Of a stretch of DNA of 37,922 bases, positions 7,339-17,000 are shown one piece after another. The first letter of the stretch is position 1. Every line of letters begins with the position of its first letter. Below the pieces are notes generated by a model. That model was not told the DNA's origin. It was given only the letters and a program-made list of their open reading frames with translations, and ran no database searches. The stretch covers positions 1 to 37,922 of the forward strand of contig LWDI01000078.1 of assembly GCA_002083475.1 (NCBI GenBank), read 5' to 3'. This DNA is from Proteobacteria bacterium SG_bin5 (GTDB lineage Bacteria > Pseudomonadota > Alphaproteobacteria > Sphingomonadales > Sphingomonadaceae). The translations under genes and the position numbers were made by a program.

Positions 7339-8157
7339 CTAAACCCGCGTCGCCCCCGGATAGGCCACCAACAAATCCGCGTCCGCCCCCGCGCTGATCG
7401 ACACCTCGCCCGCGAGCATCAAACATTCGCCCGCGCGGAAGGGGACGCCGTCGGCCACGCCTTCGCCCACGAGCGGCACCAGCCAGCCCGGTGCGTCGCC
7501 GAGCGCCAGGTGCTTGTCGCCCCCGCTCCTGCGTTCGAGCACGAATTTGGGCCCTTCCGCCAAGATCGTGCGCCCGGGCGCCACCATCCCCGGCGCGGGC
7601 GGCGCGACGAAGGGTTCCGCGCGCGACACCGCCACGCCCTCGTCCAGATGCAGGCTGCGCGGCCGACCATAATCGTAAAGCCGGTAAGTGAGGTCCACAT
7701 TCTGCTGCACCTCGACCAGCGTGATCCCCGCGCCGATCGCATGCACCGTGCCGGCCGCCGAATAGAAGAAATCGCCCGCCTTCACTGGCTTCCAATCGAG
7801 CTTATGCTCGATCGAGCCGTCGAGCGCGGCGGCGCGCAGTTCTTCGGCGCTCATCGGCGCGAGTGTGCCGAGCGCGATCGTCGCGCCGGGATCGGCCGCC
7901 AGGATCACCCAGGCCTCGTCCTTGCCGCGCGCGTGGCCCGCCGCCCGCGCCGCCGCATCGTCGGGATGGACCTGGACCGACAATTTCTCGGCGGTGAAAA
8001 GATATTTCACCAGCAGCTCGGGATCGCCCGCGGGCGCCTGGAACCAGATTTCGCCGATCGGATCGCCCCCGGCCGCCGGATCGGCGAAGCCGGGCCAAAG
8101 ATGATGACGCCCCCAGGGCTTTTCGACGCGGCGCGTGGTGAGCAAGGTTGCGGCCAT
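7339..8157 (-). CDS. manA: Class I mannose-6-phosphate isomerase
   Basis: The 272-residue protein is of the short bacterial type I family. It interconverts fructose-6-phosphate and mannose-6-phosphate, supplying mannose for GDP-mannose and exopolysaccharide. Zinc ligands are visible: Q62 and H64 in SVQVHPDD, E81 in GKDEAW, and H139 in GTVHAIG. The N-terminus KPWGRHHLW is typical, as is LVEVQQNVDLTYRLYDYGR. The Arg of the YRLYDYGR strand is kept. ATG 8157 has GGGAGGA six to eight nt upstream; the longer open frame has no support. The gene is divergent from bamD and stands alone. It could also act on other aldohexose phosphates. Confidence 0.92.
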   Translation of the reverse strand: MAATLLTTRRVEKPWGRHHLWPGFADPAAGGDPIGEIWFQAPAGDPELLVKYLFTAEKLSVQVHPDDAAARAAGHARGKDEAWVILAADPGATIALGTLAPMSAEELRAAALDGSIEHKLDWKPVKAGDFFYSAAGTVHAIGAGITLVEVQQNVDLTYRLYDYGRPRSLHLDEGVAVSRAEPFVAPPAPGMVAPGRTILAEGPKFVLERRSGGDKHLALGDAPGWLVPLVGEGVADGVPFRAGECLMLAGEVSISAGADADLLVAYPGATRV

Positions 8158-8240
8158 GGTTCCTCCCTTTCGGCGGGCTCTTAGCGCCAAACGCCGTGCC
8201 CGCGCCACGGGTTCGCGTGACCCTTTTTCCGCAAAAACCG

Positions 8241-8269
8241 TTGTTCGCGCGCGCGCGGCTGGGCTAGAG
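8241..8269 (+). promoter_or_regulatory. Predicted promoter of bamD
   Basis: TTGTTC (8241-8246), a 17-bp spacer and CTAGAG (8264-8269). The ATG at 8279 is 10 nt downstream, again predicting a near-leaderless mRNA. Confidence 0.4.
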
Positions 8270-8278
8270 CCTTGCGCC

Positions 8279-9091
8279 ATGAAGCCCTTGTCTCGCGCTC
8301 TGCTCTGCGCTCTCGTCGCCGCCCTGCCGCTCGCCGCTTGCACCCAGGGGCGGTCGAAGGGCGATTTGCCTTATGTCGCGCGCGACGTCGGCTCGCTTTA
8401 TTCGGGCGCGAAGCGGCTGCTCGATTCGGGGCGTTATCTCGAAGCCGCGCAATTGTTCGACGAGGTCGAGCGCCAGCATCCGTATTCGATCTGGGCGCGC
8501 CGCGCGCAGTTGATGAGCGCGTTCAGCTATTATCTGAACGCCGATTATCAAAAGTCGATCGACTCTGCGCAGCGTTTTCTCGCGGTTCACCCCGGCAATC
8601 GCGACGCGCCTTATGCTTATTATCTGATCGCGCTGTGCTATTACGAGCAGATTTCGGACGTGACGCGCGACCAGAAGATCACCCAGCAGGCGCTCGACGC
8701 GATGGGCGAATTGTCGCGCCGCTATCCATCGTCGCGCTACGCCGCCGACGCGCGGCTCAAGCTCGATCTGGTGCGCGATCACTTGGCGGGCAAGGAAATG
8801 GAGATCGGCCGCTTCTATGAAAAGCGCGCCGAATGGCTGGCGGCGACGCTGCGCTTCCGCCGCGTGGTCGATAATTTTCAAACCACCTCGCACGTGCCCG
8901 AGGCGCTGATGCGCCTCACCGAAAGCTATCTCGCGCTCGGCGTGCGCGAGGAAGCGAAAAAGGCGGCCGCGGTGCTCGGCGCCAATTATCCGGGCACGAT
9001 CTGGTACAAGCGCGCTTATGATCTGATCGGCCGCTATCCGGACAACGTACCGCCGCCGCCCCCGCCGCCGACCACGCCCAAGGCGGCCTGA
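8279..9091 (+). CDS. bamD: Outer-membrane assembly lipoprotein BamD
   Basis: The 270-residue protein starts with a lipoprotein signal peptide ending in the lipobox LAAC (C21 is lipidated). Five TPR-like helix pairs follow, including YSGAKRLLDSGRYLEAAQLF, then QHPYSIWARRAQLMSAFSYY and AHLAVHP-type turns (RFLAVHPGN). This is the YfiO/BamD pattern. BamD binds BamA in the outer membrane and recognises incoming beta-barrel proteins. The length is close to E. coli BamD plus a proline-rich C-terminal tail (seven prolines in a row), which looks flexible. ATG 8279 starts the signal peptide; the frame is open further upstream, but that part lies in the manA-bamD intergenic DNA. recN follows 39 bp later, as in many alphaproteobacteria. 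Confidence 0.95.
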   Translation: MKPLSRALLCALVAALPLAACTQGRSKGDLPYVARDVGSLYSGAKRLLDSGRYLEAAQLFDEVERQHPYSIWARRAQLMSAFSYYLNADYQKSIDSAQRFLAVHPGNRDAPYAYYLIALCYYEQISDVTRDQKITQQALDAMGELSRRYPSSRYAADARLKLDLVRDHLAGKEMEIGRFYEKRAEWLAATLRFRRVVDNFQTTSHVPEALMRLTESYLALGVREEAKKAAAVLGANYPGTIWYKRAYDLIGRYPDNVPPPPPPPTTPKAA

Positions 9092-9130
9092 GGCTTTTCA
9101 ACCGGGCGGTCACGCGGCAGAGAGGCCCGG

Positions 9131-10789
9131 ATGCTGACGGCGCTCGCCATTCGCGATGTGGTGCTGATCGAGGCGCTCGACCTCGATTTCGGCGCGGGGC
9201 TGAGCGTGCTCACCGGCGAGACGGGGGCGGGCAAATCGATCCTGCTCGATGCGCTGGGGCTCGCGCTCGGCGCGCGCGGGGATAGCGGGCTGGTGCGCAG
9301 CGGGGCGGCGCAAGCGGTGGTGACCGCGAGCTTCACCCCGCCCGGCGCGGCGCTCGTCGCGCTGCTGGCGGAGAGCGGGATCGAGGCCGAGCCCGGCGAG
9401 CCGCTGATCGTGCGGCGGATCGTGAAGGCCGATGGCGGCAGCCGCGCGCTGGTGAACGACCAGCCGGTCTCGGCGGCCTTGCTGCGCGAGCTGGCGGGGC
9501 ATTTGGTCGAAATTCATGGCCAGCATGACGATCGCGGGCTGCTCAACCCGCGCGGCCACCGCGCGCTGCTCGATGCCTTCGCGCGGATCGACCCGGCGCC
9601 GCTGCGCGCGGCGCACGCCGCCTGGCGGCTGGCGCTCGACGACCTCGCGCGCGCGCGCGACGATCTGGAAAATGCGGCGCGTGATCGCGAGTGGCTCGAC
9701 CATGCGGTCGGCGAGCTGCGCGCGCTGGCGGCGGCGCCGGGCGAGGAAGCCGAGCTCGCCGAGCGGCGCGCGGCGATGCAGCGCGGCGAGAAGATCGCCG
9801 CCGATCTCCAGGCGGTGGCGGCGCTGCTCGACGGCGGCGACGCGGCGCTCGGCCAGTTGCGCCAGGCGGCGCGTATCCTGGAGCGCGTCGCGGCGGATCA
9901 TCCCGCGCTCGCCGAAAGCCTCGCCGCGATCGACCGCGCGTTGGTGGAAGCCGGGCTCGCGCAGGAAAAGCTCGACGAAGCGGCCGAATCGCTCGCCTTC
10001 GATCCGCAAGCGCTGGAGGCCGACGAGGCGCGGCTGTTCGAGCTGCGCGCGGTGGCGCGCAAACACCGGGTGCAGCCCGATGAGCTCGCCGCGCTCGCCG
10101 AGGATCTCGCCGCCAAGCTCGATCATATCACGGCGGGCGAGGGCGGGATCGCGGCGCTCGAGGCCCGGGCCGCCGCCGCCGGGGCGGCCTATCGCGCGGC
10201 GGCCGAGGCGGTGCGGGCGGCTCGGATCGCGGCCGCCGAACGGCTCGACGCGGCGGTGAAGCGCGAACTCGCGCCCTTGAAGCTCGACGCCGCGCGCTTT
10301 CGCACCGTCGTCGCGCCCTTGGCCGAGGAGCAATGGTCCGCCGCGGGCGCCGACCGGGTCGAGTTCGAGATCGCCACCAACCCCGGCGCCCCCTTCGCCC
10401 CGCTCGCCAAGATCGCCAGCGGCGGCGAGCTGTCGCGCTTCCTCTTGGCGCTCAAGGTGAGCCTCGCGGCGCAGGGCGGGGCGGCGACGATGATTTTCGA
10501 CGAGATCGATCGCGGCGTCGGCGGCGCGGTCGCGTCGGCGATCGGCGAACGGCTCGCGCGGCTCGCCGAGCATACGCAATTGCTGGTGGTGACCCACAGC
10601 CCGCAAGTCGCCGCGCGCGGCCAGGGCCATTATTTCATCGCCAAGGCGAGCGACGGGCTGGTGACGCGGACGGGCGTGCGCGCGCTCGACGCGGGCGAGC
10701 GGCGCGAGGAAATCGCGCGGATGCTCTCGGGCGCGGAGATCACCGACGAGGCGCGCGCGCAGGCGGGGCGGCTGCTGGAGGCGGCTTGA
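9131..10789 (+). CDS. recN: DNA repair protein RecN
   Basis: The 552-residue protein is an SMC-like ATPase of the usual RecN length (E. coli 553). The Walker A motif is GETGAGKS within the first 45 residues. A central coiled coil runs from about residue 150 to 370. The ABC signature is ASGGELSRFLLALK and the Walker B motif is TMIFDEIDRGVGG, followed by the H-loop region LLVVTHSPQVAARG. RecN acts early in recombinational repair of double-strand breaks. ATG 9131 gives the standard N-terminus (MLTALAIRDVVLIE), and the GAGAGGCCC upstream is a weak ribosome site. It is probably co-transcribed with bamD; the next gene begins at or just past its stop. Confidence 0.97.
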   Translation: MLTALAIRDVVLIEALDLDFGAGLSVLTGETGAGKSILLDALGLALGARGDSGLVRSGAAQAVVTASFTPPGAALVALLAESGIEAEPGEPLIVRRIVKADGGSRALVNDQPVSAALLRELAGHLVEIHGQHDDRGLLNPRGHRALLDAFARIDPAPLRAAHAAWRLALDDLARARDDLENAARDREWLDHAVGELRALAAAPGEEAELAERRAAMQRGEKIAADLQAVAALLDGGDAALGQLRQAARILERVAADHPALAESLAAIDRALVEAGLAQEKLDEAAESLAFDPQALEADEARLFELRAVARKHRVQPDELAALAEDLAAKLDHITAGEGGIAALEARAAAAGAAYRAAAEAVRAARIAAAERLDAAVKRELAPLKLDAARFRTVVAPLAEEQWSAAGADRVEFEIATNPGAPFAPLAKIASGGELSRFLLALKVSLAAQGGAATMIFDEIDRGVGGAVASAIGERLARLAEHTQLLVVTHSPQVAARGQGHYFIAKASDGLVTRTGVRALDAGERREEIARMLSGAEITDEARAQAGRLLEAA

Positions 10790-10821
10790 CCATTGGCGAA
10801 CGTCTTGGGACGAGCAGCGCA

Positions 10822-11637
10822 GTGACCGAGACGGGACCGAACGTAGCCAGGGTGCGAATCGACCTGCCGACGATCGTCGCGCTGGCGATGCTGCTCAACC
10901 CGCTGCTCACCATGTGGCACGAGATCGGCGGGCATGCGGCGATGTGCGCGGCGCTCGGCGGCAGAGTCGCGGCGATCGGCGCCTTCTATGTCGAATGCAC
11001 CGGGCTGACGGGACTGCCCGACATGGCGGTCGCCTGCGCGGGCGTTACCGTCAACCTGCTGCTCGCGATCGTCGCGCATGCGATCTGGCGCGGTGCGCGC
11101 GGCGATCGATGGCGATTGTTCTGGTGGCTCGTCTGGGTCAGCCAGGCGTTCGTCGCGGCGGGTTATTTCTGCTTCTCGGGCGTGAGCGGCGTCGGCGATC
11201 TGGGTGTCGCGCGCGGCGGCGGTTTGCTCGGCGTCCCGATGCCGATCGCGGTGCGGATCGGCGAGCTCGCCTTGGGCACCGTGGCCTATGGTCTGCTCGT
11301 CCGCCGCGCGATCACGACGCTGGGCGCGATGATCGGTGCGGGCGACTCGGACGCCCGCGCGCGGCGCCGCATCGCGCACGGCTATTATTTGGCGAGTGGC
11401 GCCGTGGCGATCCTCGTCGGCTTGCTCAATCCGGTCGGCATGTTCGTGACGATCATGTCGGCGGCGGCATCGTCGTTCGGCGGCCTTGCGGGGTTCATCC
11501 CGATCGGCTTCGCGCGGCCGGCGGCCGTGTCGCCGGCGAAGTTCGAGATCCGCCGGTCTTGGCCGGTCATCATCGCCGGCATCGGGGCAACCGCGCTGTT
11601 CGCGATTCTGCTCGGTCCCTCGATCCAATTCGAATAG
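10822..11637 (+). CDS. Polytopic membrane protein, M50-like, with HEIGGH motif
   Basis: About 271 residues with roughly six hydrophobic segments. The first segment carries WHEIGGHAAMCAALGGRV (about 32-49), closely resembling the zinc-protease start HELGHALAALLLGG of M50B membrane proteases but with an extra residue between E and the second H. A second acidic ligand typical of M50 (an NPDG-like motif) is not obvious; LLNPVGMF near the end is a weak candidate. It may be an intramembrane protease, a degenerate one, or an unrelated membrane protein. The start is uncertain: GTG 10822 is taken here, while TTG 10786 overlaps the recN stop with GGAGG four nt upstream, and GTG 10852 is also possible. 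It interrupts the recN-ligA pair that is usually adjacent. Confidence 0.65.
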   Translation: MTETGPNVARVRIDLPTIVALAMLLNPLLTMWHEIGGHAAMCAALGGRVAAIGAFYVECTGLTGLPDMAVACAGVTVNLLLAIVAHAIWRGARGDRWRLFWWLVWVSQAFVAAGYFCFSGVSGVGDLGVARGGGLLGVPMPIAVRIGELALGTVAYGLLVRRAITTLGAMIGAGDSDARARRRIAHGYYLASGAVAILVGLLNPVGMFVTIMSAAASSFGGLAGFIPIGFARPAAVSPAKFEIRRSWPVIIAGIGATALFAILLGPSIQFE

Positions 11638-11748
11638 CCGATCGCTCGATCGCAAGGCGCATGCCCCTCACCGCGTGCCGCCGCTTTTGAACCGCGCCGC
11701 GCGCTCCCGCGCTTGATCGCCCGGGAGCGCGCGGTTAGCCCGGGCGCC

Positions 11749-13866
11749 ATGGCGCCCTCCAACGAAACCCAAGCCGCCGCCCGGCTCGCCGAACTCGCCG
11801 CCGAGATCGCGCGGCACGCGGCGCTCTATCACACGCATGACGCGCCCGAGATCAGCGACGCCGATTATGACGCGCTGGTCCGCGAAAATGCCGCGCTCGA
11901 AGCCCTATTCCCCCATTTGATCCGCGCCGATTCGCCGAGCGCGCTAATCGGCGCCGCCCCCGCCGCGCATCTCGCCAAGGTGGCGCACGCCAAGGCGATG
12001 ATGAGCCTCGACAATGCCTTCGCCGAGGAAGAGGTGGCCGAATTTCTCGCGCGCGTGCGCCGTTTCCTGAAACTCGCCGACGATGCGCCCGTCGCGCTCA
12101 CCGCCGAGCCCAAGATCGACGGGCTTTCCTGCTCGCTGCGTTACGAGCAGGGGCGGCTCGTCCAGGCGCTCACCCGGGGCGACGGGACGATCGGCGAGGA
12201 CGTAACCGCGAACGTTCGCACCATCGCCGCCATCCCGCACCATCTCACCGACGACGTGCCCGACATTTTCGAGGTGCGCGGCGAGGTCTATATGGCCAAG
12301 GCCGATTTCGCGAGCCTCAACGCGCGGCTGCTCGCCGAGGCCGAGGAACCCGAAAAAGCACGCCAATTCGCCAATCCGCGCAACGCCGCCGCGGGGTCGC
12401 TCCGCCAGAAGGACGCGAGCGTCACCGCGAGCCGCCCGCTCGCGTTCCTCGCGCATGGCTGGGGCGAGGCGAGCGCGGTGCCGGCGGACACGCAATTTGC
12501 GCTGATGCGCGCGATCGCCGCCTGGGGCCTGCCGGTGAGCGATCTGCTGATCCGCGCCGAAAGCCTGGAAGCAGCGCTCGCCCATTACCGCGCGATCGAG
12601 GCCCGGCGCGCCGAACTGCCCTTCGATATCGACGGCGTCGTCTATAAGGTCGATCGGCTCGATCTTCAGGCGCGGCTGGGCGCGGTCGCGCGCGCGCCGC
12701 GCTGGGCGATCGCGCATAAATTCCCCGCCGAACGCGCGCAGACCACCCTCAAGGCGATCGACATCCAGGTCGGGCGCACCGGCAAGCTCACCCCGGTCGC
12801 GCGGCTCGAGGCCGTGGGGGTGGGGGGCGTGATCGTCACCAACGCCACGCTCCACAATGCCGATGAGATCGCCCGGCTCGGCGTGCGCCCGGGCGACCGC
12901 GTCGTGCTCCAGCGCGCGGGCGACGTGATCCCCCAGATCGTCGAGAATCTGACGCGCGACGTGCCGCGCGACCCCTGGCATTTCCCCGAAACCTGCCCCG
13001 AATGCGGCTCGGCGGCCGAGCGCGAGCCCGGCGAGGTCGATTGGCGCTGCTCGGGCGGGCTCATCTGCCCGGCGCAGCGGGTGGAGCGGCTGCGCCATTT
13101 CGTCAGCCGCCACGCGCTCGACATCGAAGGGCTGGGGCTCAAGCAGATCGAGGATTTCTTCCGCGACGGGCTGATCGCGAGCCCCGCCGATATTTTCCGC
13201 CTGACCGAAGAGACGCTGCGCGCGCGCAAGAAGGACGGGCGGGTGTGGGCGGCCAATCTGGTCGCGGCGATCGACGCCAAGCGCAACCCGCCGCTCGATC
13301 GCTTCCTGTTCGCGCTCGGCATTCGCCATGTCGGCGAAGTGACCGCGCGCGATCTGGCGCGGCGCTACCAAAGCTGGGCGGGCTTCCAGGCGATGATCGA
13401 CCGCGCGCTCGCGGTGCGCGCCGCGATCGTCCCCGCGCTCGCCGAAAGCGACGACAAATGGCGCGCGCGCACCGCCAAGGAACTCGCGGGCGTGGTCGAA
13501 ACCCCCGGCGTCGGCCCCGAGGTCGCGCTCGCGCTGGTCGATTTCTTCGCCGAGCCGCACAACCACGCGGCGGTGGTCGACCTGCTCACCCAGTGCCGCC
13601 CGGCGGACGTGACCTTCGCGGCCAAGGCCTCGGCGGTGAGCGGCAAGACGCTCGTCTTCACCGGCACGCTCGAAACGATGAGCCGCGACGAGGCCAAGGC
13701 CCAGGCCGAGGCGCTCGGCGCGCGCGTGTCGGGCTCGGTCTCGGCCAAAACCGACTTGATCGTCGCCGGCCCCGGGGCGGGATCGAAGCTCAAGAAAGCC
13801 GCCGATCTGGGTATCGAAGTGATTGACGAATCAGCCTGGCGGGCGATCGTCGACGCCGCGCAGTGA
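11749..13866 (+). CDS. ligA: NAD-dependent DNA ligase LigA
   Basis: The 705-residue protein joins nicks in DNA using NAD+. It has the Ia domain (ALYHTHDAPEISDADYDALV), the adenylation site KIDG in AEPKIDGLSCSLRYEQG, and further nucleotidyltransferase motifs (EVRGEVYM, then FDIDGVVYKVD). An OB fold (VGRTGKLTPVA) and a four-Cys zinc finger (CPECGS then RCSGGLICPAQ) follow. Then come helix-hairpin-helix repeats and a C-terminal BRCT domain (SGKTLVFTGTLETMSRDEA). It is complete. ATG 11749 is preferred over TTG 11713, which looks like a -35 element (TTGATC, then TTAGCC 11735-11740). It is about 30 residues longer than E. coli LigA, with no odd insertion obvious. It ends the bamD-recN-ligA block. 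Confidence 0.97.
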   Translation: MAPSNETQAAARLAELAAEIARHAALYHTHDAPEISDADYDALVRENAALEALFPHLIRADSPSALIGAAPAAHLAKVAHAKAMMSLDNAFAEEEVAEFLARVRRFLKLADDAPVALTAEPKIDGLSCSLRYEQGRLVQALTRGDGTIGEDVTANVRTIAAIPHHLTDDVPDIFEVRGEVYMAKADFASLNARLLAEAEEPEKARQFANPRNAAAGSLRQKDASVTASRPLAFLAHGWGEASAVPADTQFALMRAIAAWGLPVSDLLIRAESLEAALAHYRAIEARRAELPFDIDGVVYKVDRLDLQARLGAVARAPRWAIAHKFPAERAQTTLKAIDIQVGRTGKLTPVARLEAVGVGGVIVTNATLHNADEIARLGVRPGDRVVLQRAGDVIPQIVENLTRDVPRDPWHFPETCPECGSAAEREPGEVDWRCSGGLICPAQRVERLRHFVSRHALDIEGLGLKQIEDFFRDGLIASPADIFRLTEETLRARKKDGRVWAANLVAAIDAKRNPPLDRFLFALGIRHVGEVTARDLARRYQSWAGFQAMIDRALAVRAAIVPALAESDDKWRARTAKELAGVVETPGVGPEVALALVDFFAEPHNHAAVVDLLTQCRPADVTFAAKASAVSGKTLVFTGTLETMSRDEAKAQAEALGARVSGSVSAKTDLIVAGPGAGSKLKKAADLGIEVIDESAWRAIVDAAQ

Positions 13867-14015
13867 TGCGTTTTTGCCACGGTCCGGGGGCGATTTGACC
13901 GGCCGCCCCGGTCTGCTCAGCGCTGTCATCGACGCGCAACAATTTCCCGACAATGGCGCCACAGACGGCGAAGTACGCCGCGCTTAACGAGCGATATACG
14001 TTCAAGGGGAAAGCA

Positions 14016-17000
14016 ATGCGTCATTATCTATTTGCCAGCGCGGCGGTGGCCGCGCTGATGGTTCCGGCGGCGGCGAGCGCCCAGGAAACGACCTCGATCA
14101 TCCGCGGCCGGGTGACGCAGAGCGGGGCGCCGGTCGGCGGCGCGGAAGTGACCGCGACCGACGTCAATTCGGGTACCAAGGTTTCCGCGCGCACCAGCGC
14201 CGACGGCGATTTCACGCTGCCCGGCCTGCGTCCCGGCGGTCCCTACACCGTTCAGGTGAGCAGCGCGCAGGGCGAGACCCAGGTCACCGATATTTATACG
14301 GTCGTGCAGCAGACCTATGATCTGCCGATCGAATTGGCGGCGGCGAACAGCCAGGAAGTCGTCGTCAGCGCGACCAAGATCCGCGGCGCCGGCAACCAGT
14401 CGAAGGGCGTGCAAACCACGCTGACGGCGGCGGACATCGCCGTGGTCGCCTCGGTCAACCGCGACATCCGCGACGTCGTGCGGCGCGATCCGTTCGTGAC
14501 TTTCGACCTCGGCAACTCGACCGATCGCGGCGGCGCGATCCGCTTCGCCGGTGTCAACCCGCGCTTCAACCGCTTCACGATCAACGGCGTGACGATCGGC
14601 GACACTTTCGGCCTCAACCAGGACGCGAGCCCCAACATCCGCGGCCCGGTGGCGTTCGACGCGATCGAACAGGTGACCACCTCGGCGGCCAATTATGATT
14701 TCCGCCAGACCAATTATCAGGGCGGCGTGATCGACGCGGTGCTGCGTTCGGGCACCAACAAGCTGTTCCTCACCGGCTTTTATTCGCAGAGCACCGACGG
14801 CCTGCAGGGCGACCAGATCGGCACTCTGCGGATCCCGCTCGCGCCCTATAAGTCGGAAACCTATGGCGCGACGATCGCCGGGCCGATCATCAAGGACAAG
14901 TTGTTCTTGATGTTCAACTATGAAAAGAACGACGATCCTCGCTCGTTCGGCACCCAGCCGGAAAATATTCCGGGGCTGACGACGGCGCAAGTCGCCAACA
15001 CGCGTACGATCGCGGGCGGCGCGCGTTACGGCATCACCGGCGACGCTTTCGGCGACTTGCTGCGCATCAACCAGCGCGTCGACGAGAAATTCTCGACCCG
15101 GGTCGACTGGAACATCACCAACAATCAGCGTTTGTCGATTTCGTACCTCAACGTCTACAATGCGCTGATCAGCCCGAACAACACCAGCACCTCGGCGACC
15201 GCGCCGCAATATGGCCTCAGCTCGAACGCTTACACGCTGAGCGAACTGGTTCGCGCCGGCATCCTGCAGCTCAACTCGACTTGGTCGAGCAGTTTGTCGA
15301 CCGAAATCCGCTTGGTCTACAAGGGCTATCAGCGTGGCCAGGAGCCGCTGGGCGGCCGCACCAGCTCGCAATTCACCGTTTGCCAGGATCCGACCAGCGT
15401 GGGCGCGATCGGGACGGCGACGGCGACAGGCTGCTCGACCGGCGTGCCGCGCATCAACTTCGGCCCGGACAATTTCCGCCAGACCAACGTGCTGAACACC
15501 GACACCTTCGCGGGATCGTTCCTCGGTCGTTTGAACCTGAACAACCACGAACTGAAGCTGCTCGTTGAAGTCACCCGCAACCGCACCTTCAACAATTTCG
15601 TCCCGAACAGCCTGGGCAGCTATTATTTCGACTCGATCGCCGATTTCCAGGCGGGCATCGCCAACCAGATCCTATATGCGGGCGTGGTCAGTGGCGGTCC
15701 GACCGGCGCGGCCGCGAACTTCAGCTACGACCAGATTTCGCTCGGCGTTCAGGACGATTGGCGCCCGGCACCGGGCCTGTCGGTGAGCTACGGCTTCCGT
15801 TGGAACCTCTATGCGCAGAACGCCTTGCCGGTGCTCAACAATGCCTTCGTCGCGCGTACCGGCTTCAACAACCAGCAGACCTATAAGGGGCTGCAGACCT
15901 TCGAGCCGCGCTTGGCGATGGACTGGAAAGTCACCCCCACGCTGCGCCTCCATGGCGGCGTCGGCATCCTGGCGGGCGGCAACCCCGATATTTATCTGTC
16001 GAACAGCTTCTCGAACACGGTCACGACCAACGCGTTCACGCTGACCCGCGCCACCGGCACCCCGGGTTGCACGGGCGCGGCGAACCTGACCGCCGCCGTT
16101 TGCGCCGCCGCGCTGAACAACGTCGGGGCGAACGTCAACCCGATCCTGACGCAGTTCGCCACGGGGGGCACCGCCGCCGCCGGCACGAACACCGCCGAGC
16201 TTTCGCCCAACTTCCGCCTGCCGACGATCCTCAAGGCCTCGTTGTCGGCCGATTGGAACTTCTTCGGCATCGAATGGGGCGCCGACTATCTGTTCCAGAA
16301 GGTGCGCAACGATGTCGCCTTCACCGACGTTCGTTCGGTGCAGATCGGCGTGCTGCCCGATGGCCGGCCGCGCTACAATGGTCGCCTAGGCTTCACCGAC
16401 AACAATTGGGACGTGCTGACCTACAACGCGCAGGGCGGCCGCAGCCACATCGGCGTGGTGCGTTTCCGCAAGGAATTCGACTTCGGCCTGTCGCTGAGCG
16501 GTGCTTATATCGTTCAAGATATTCGCGACGTGGGTAATGCCTCGGCATCGACGCCGAATTCGAACTACCGCTTCCAGATTTTTGCCGATCCCAACTTCCC
16601 GGTCCTCGGCACGTCGGATCAACAGACGGCTTGGCAGTTCAAATATAGCATTGGTTACAGCCACGCCTTCTTCCGTGACTATAAGACGCGGATCCAACTG
16701 TTCGGCGAAACCCGCGCGGGCAATCCCTACAGCTTCTCGATGCAGGAAAATATCGGCAACAACCGTTCGCCGGTGTTCGGCACGGTGTTGAGCTCGAGCT
16801 CGGGTTCGAACCTGCTGTACGTGCCGACGGGGGCGAACGACCCGCGCGTGAGCTATGACAGCGCCGCGACGCAGACCTCGCTCGACGGGCTGATCAACAG
16901 CACGGGCCTCAATCGCTTCCGCGGCCAGATCGCGCCGAAGAACATCGCCCGCAACCGCGCGGTGACCCGGATCGACTTGCACGTCGAGCAGGAAATCCCG

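Noticed and set aside
9110..10630. Long minus-strand open frame of 506 codons opposite recN
   Set aside because: Arg/Gly/His-rich translation with no motif; a mirror of biased codons in a GC-rich gene.
11944..13566. Long minus-strand open frame opposite ligA
   Set aside because: Low-complexity shadow of ligA, which is complete with all its motifs.
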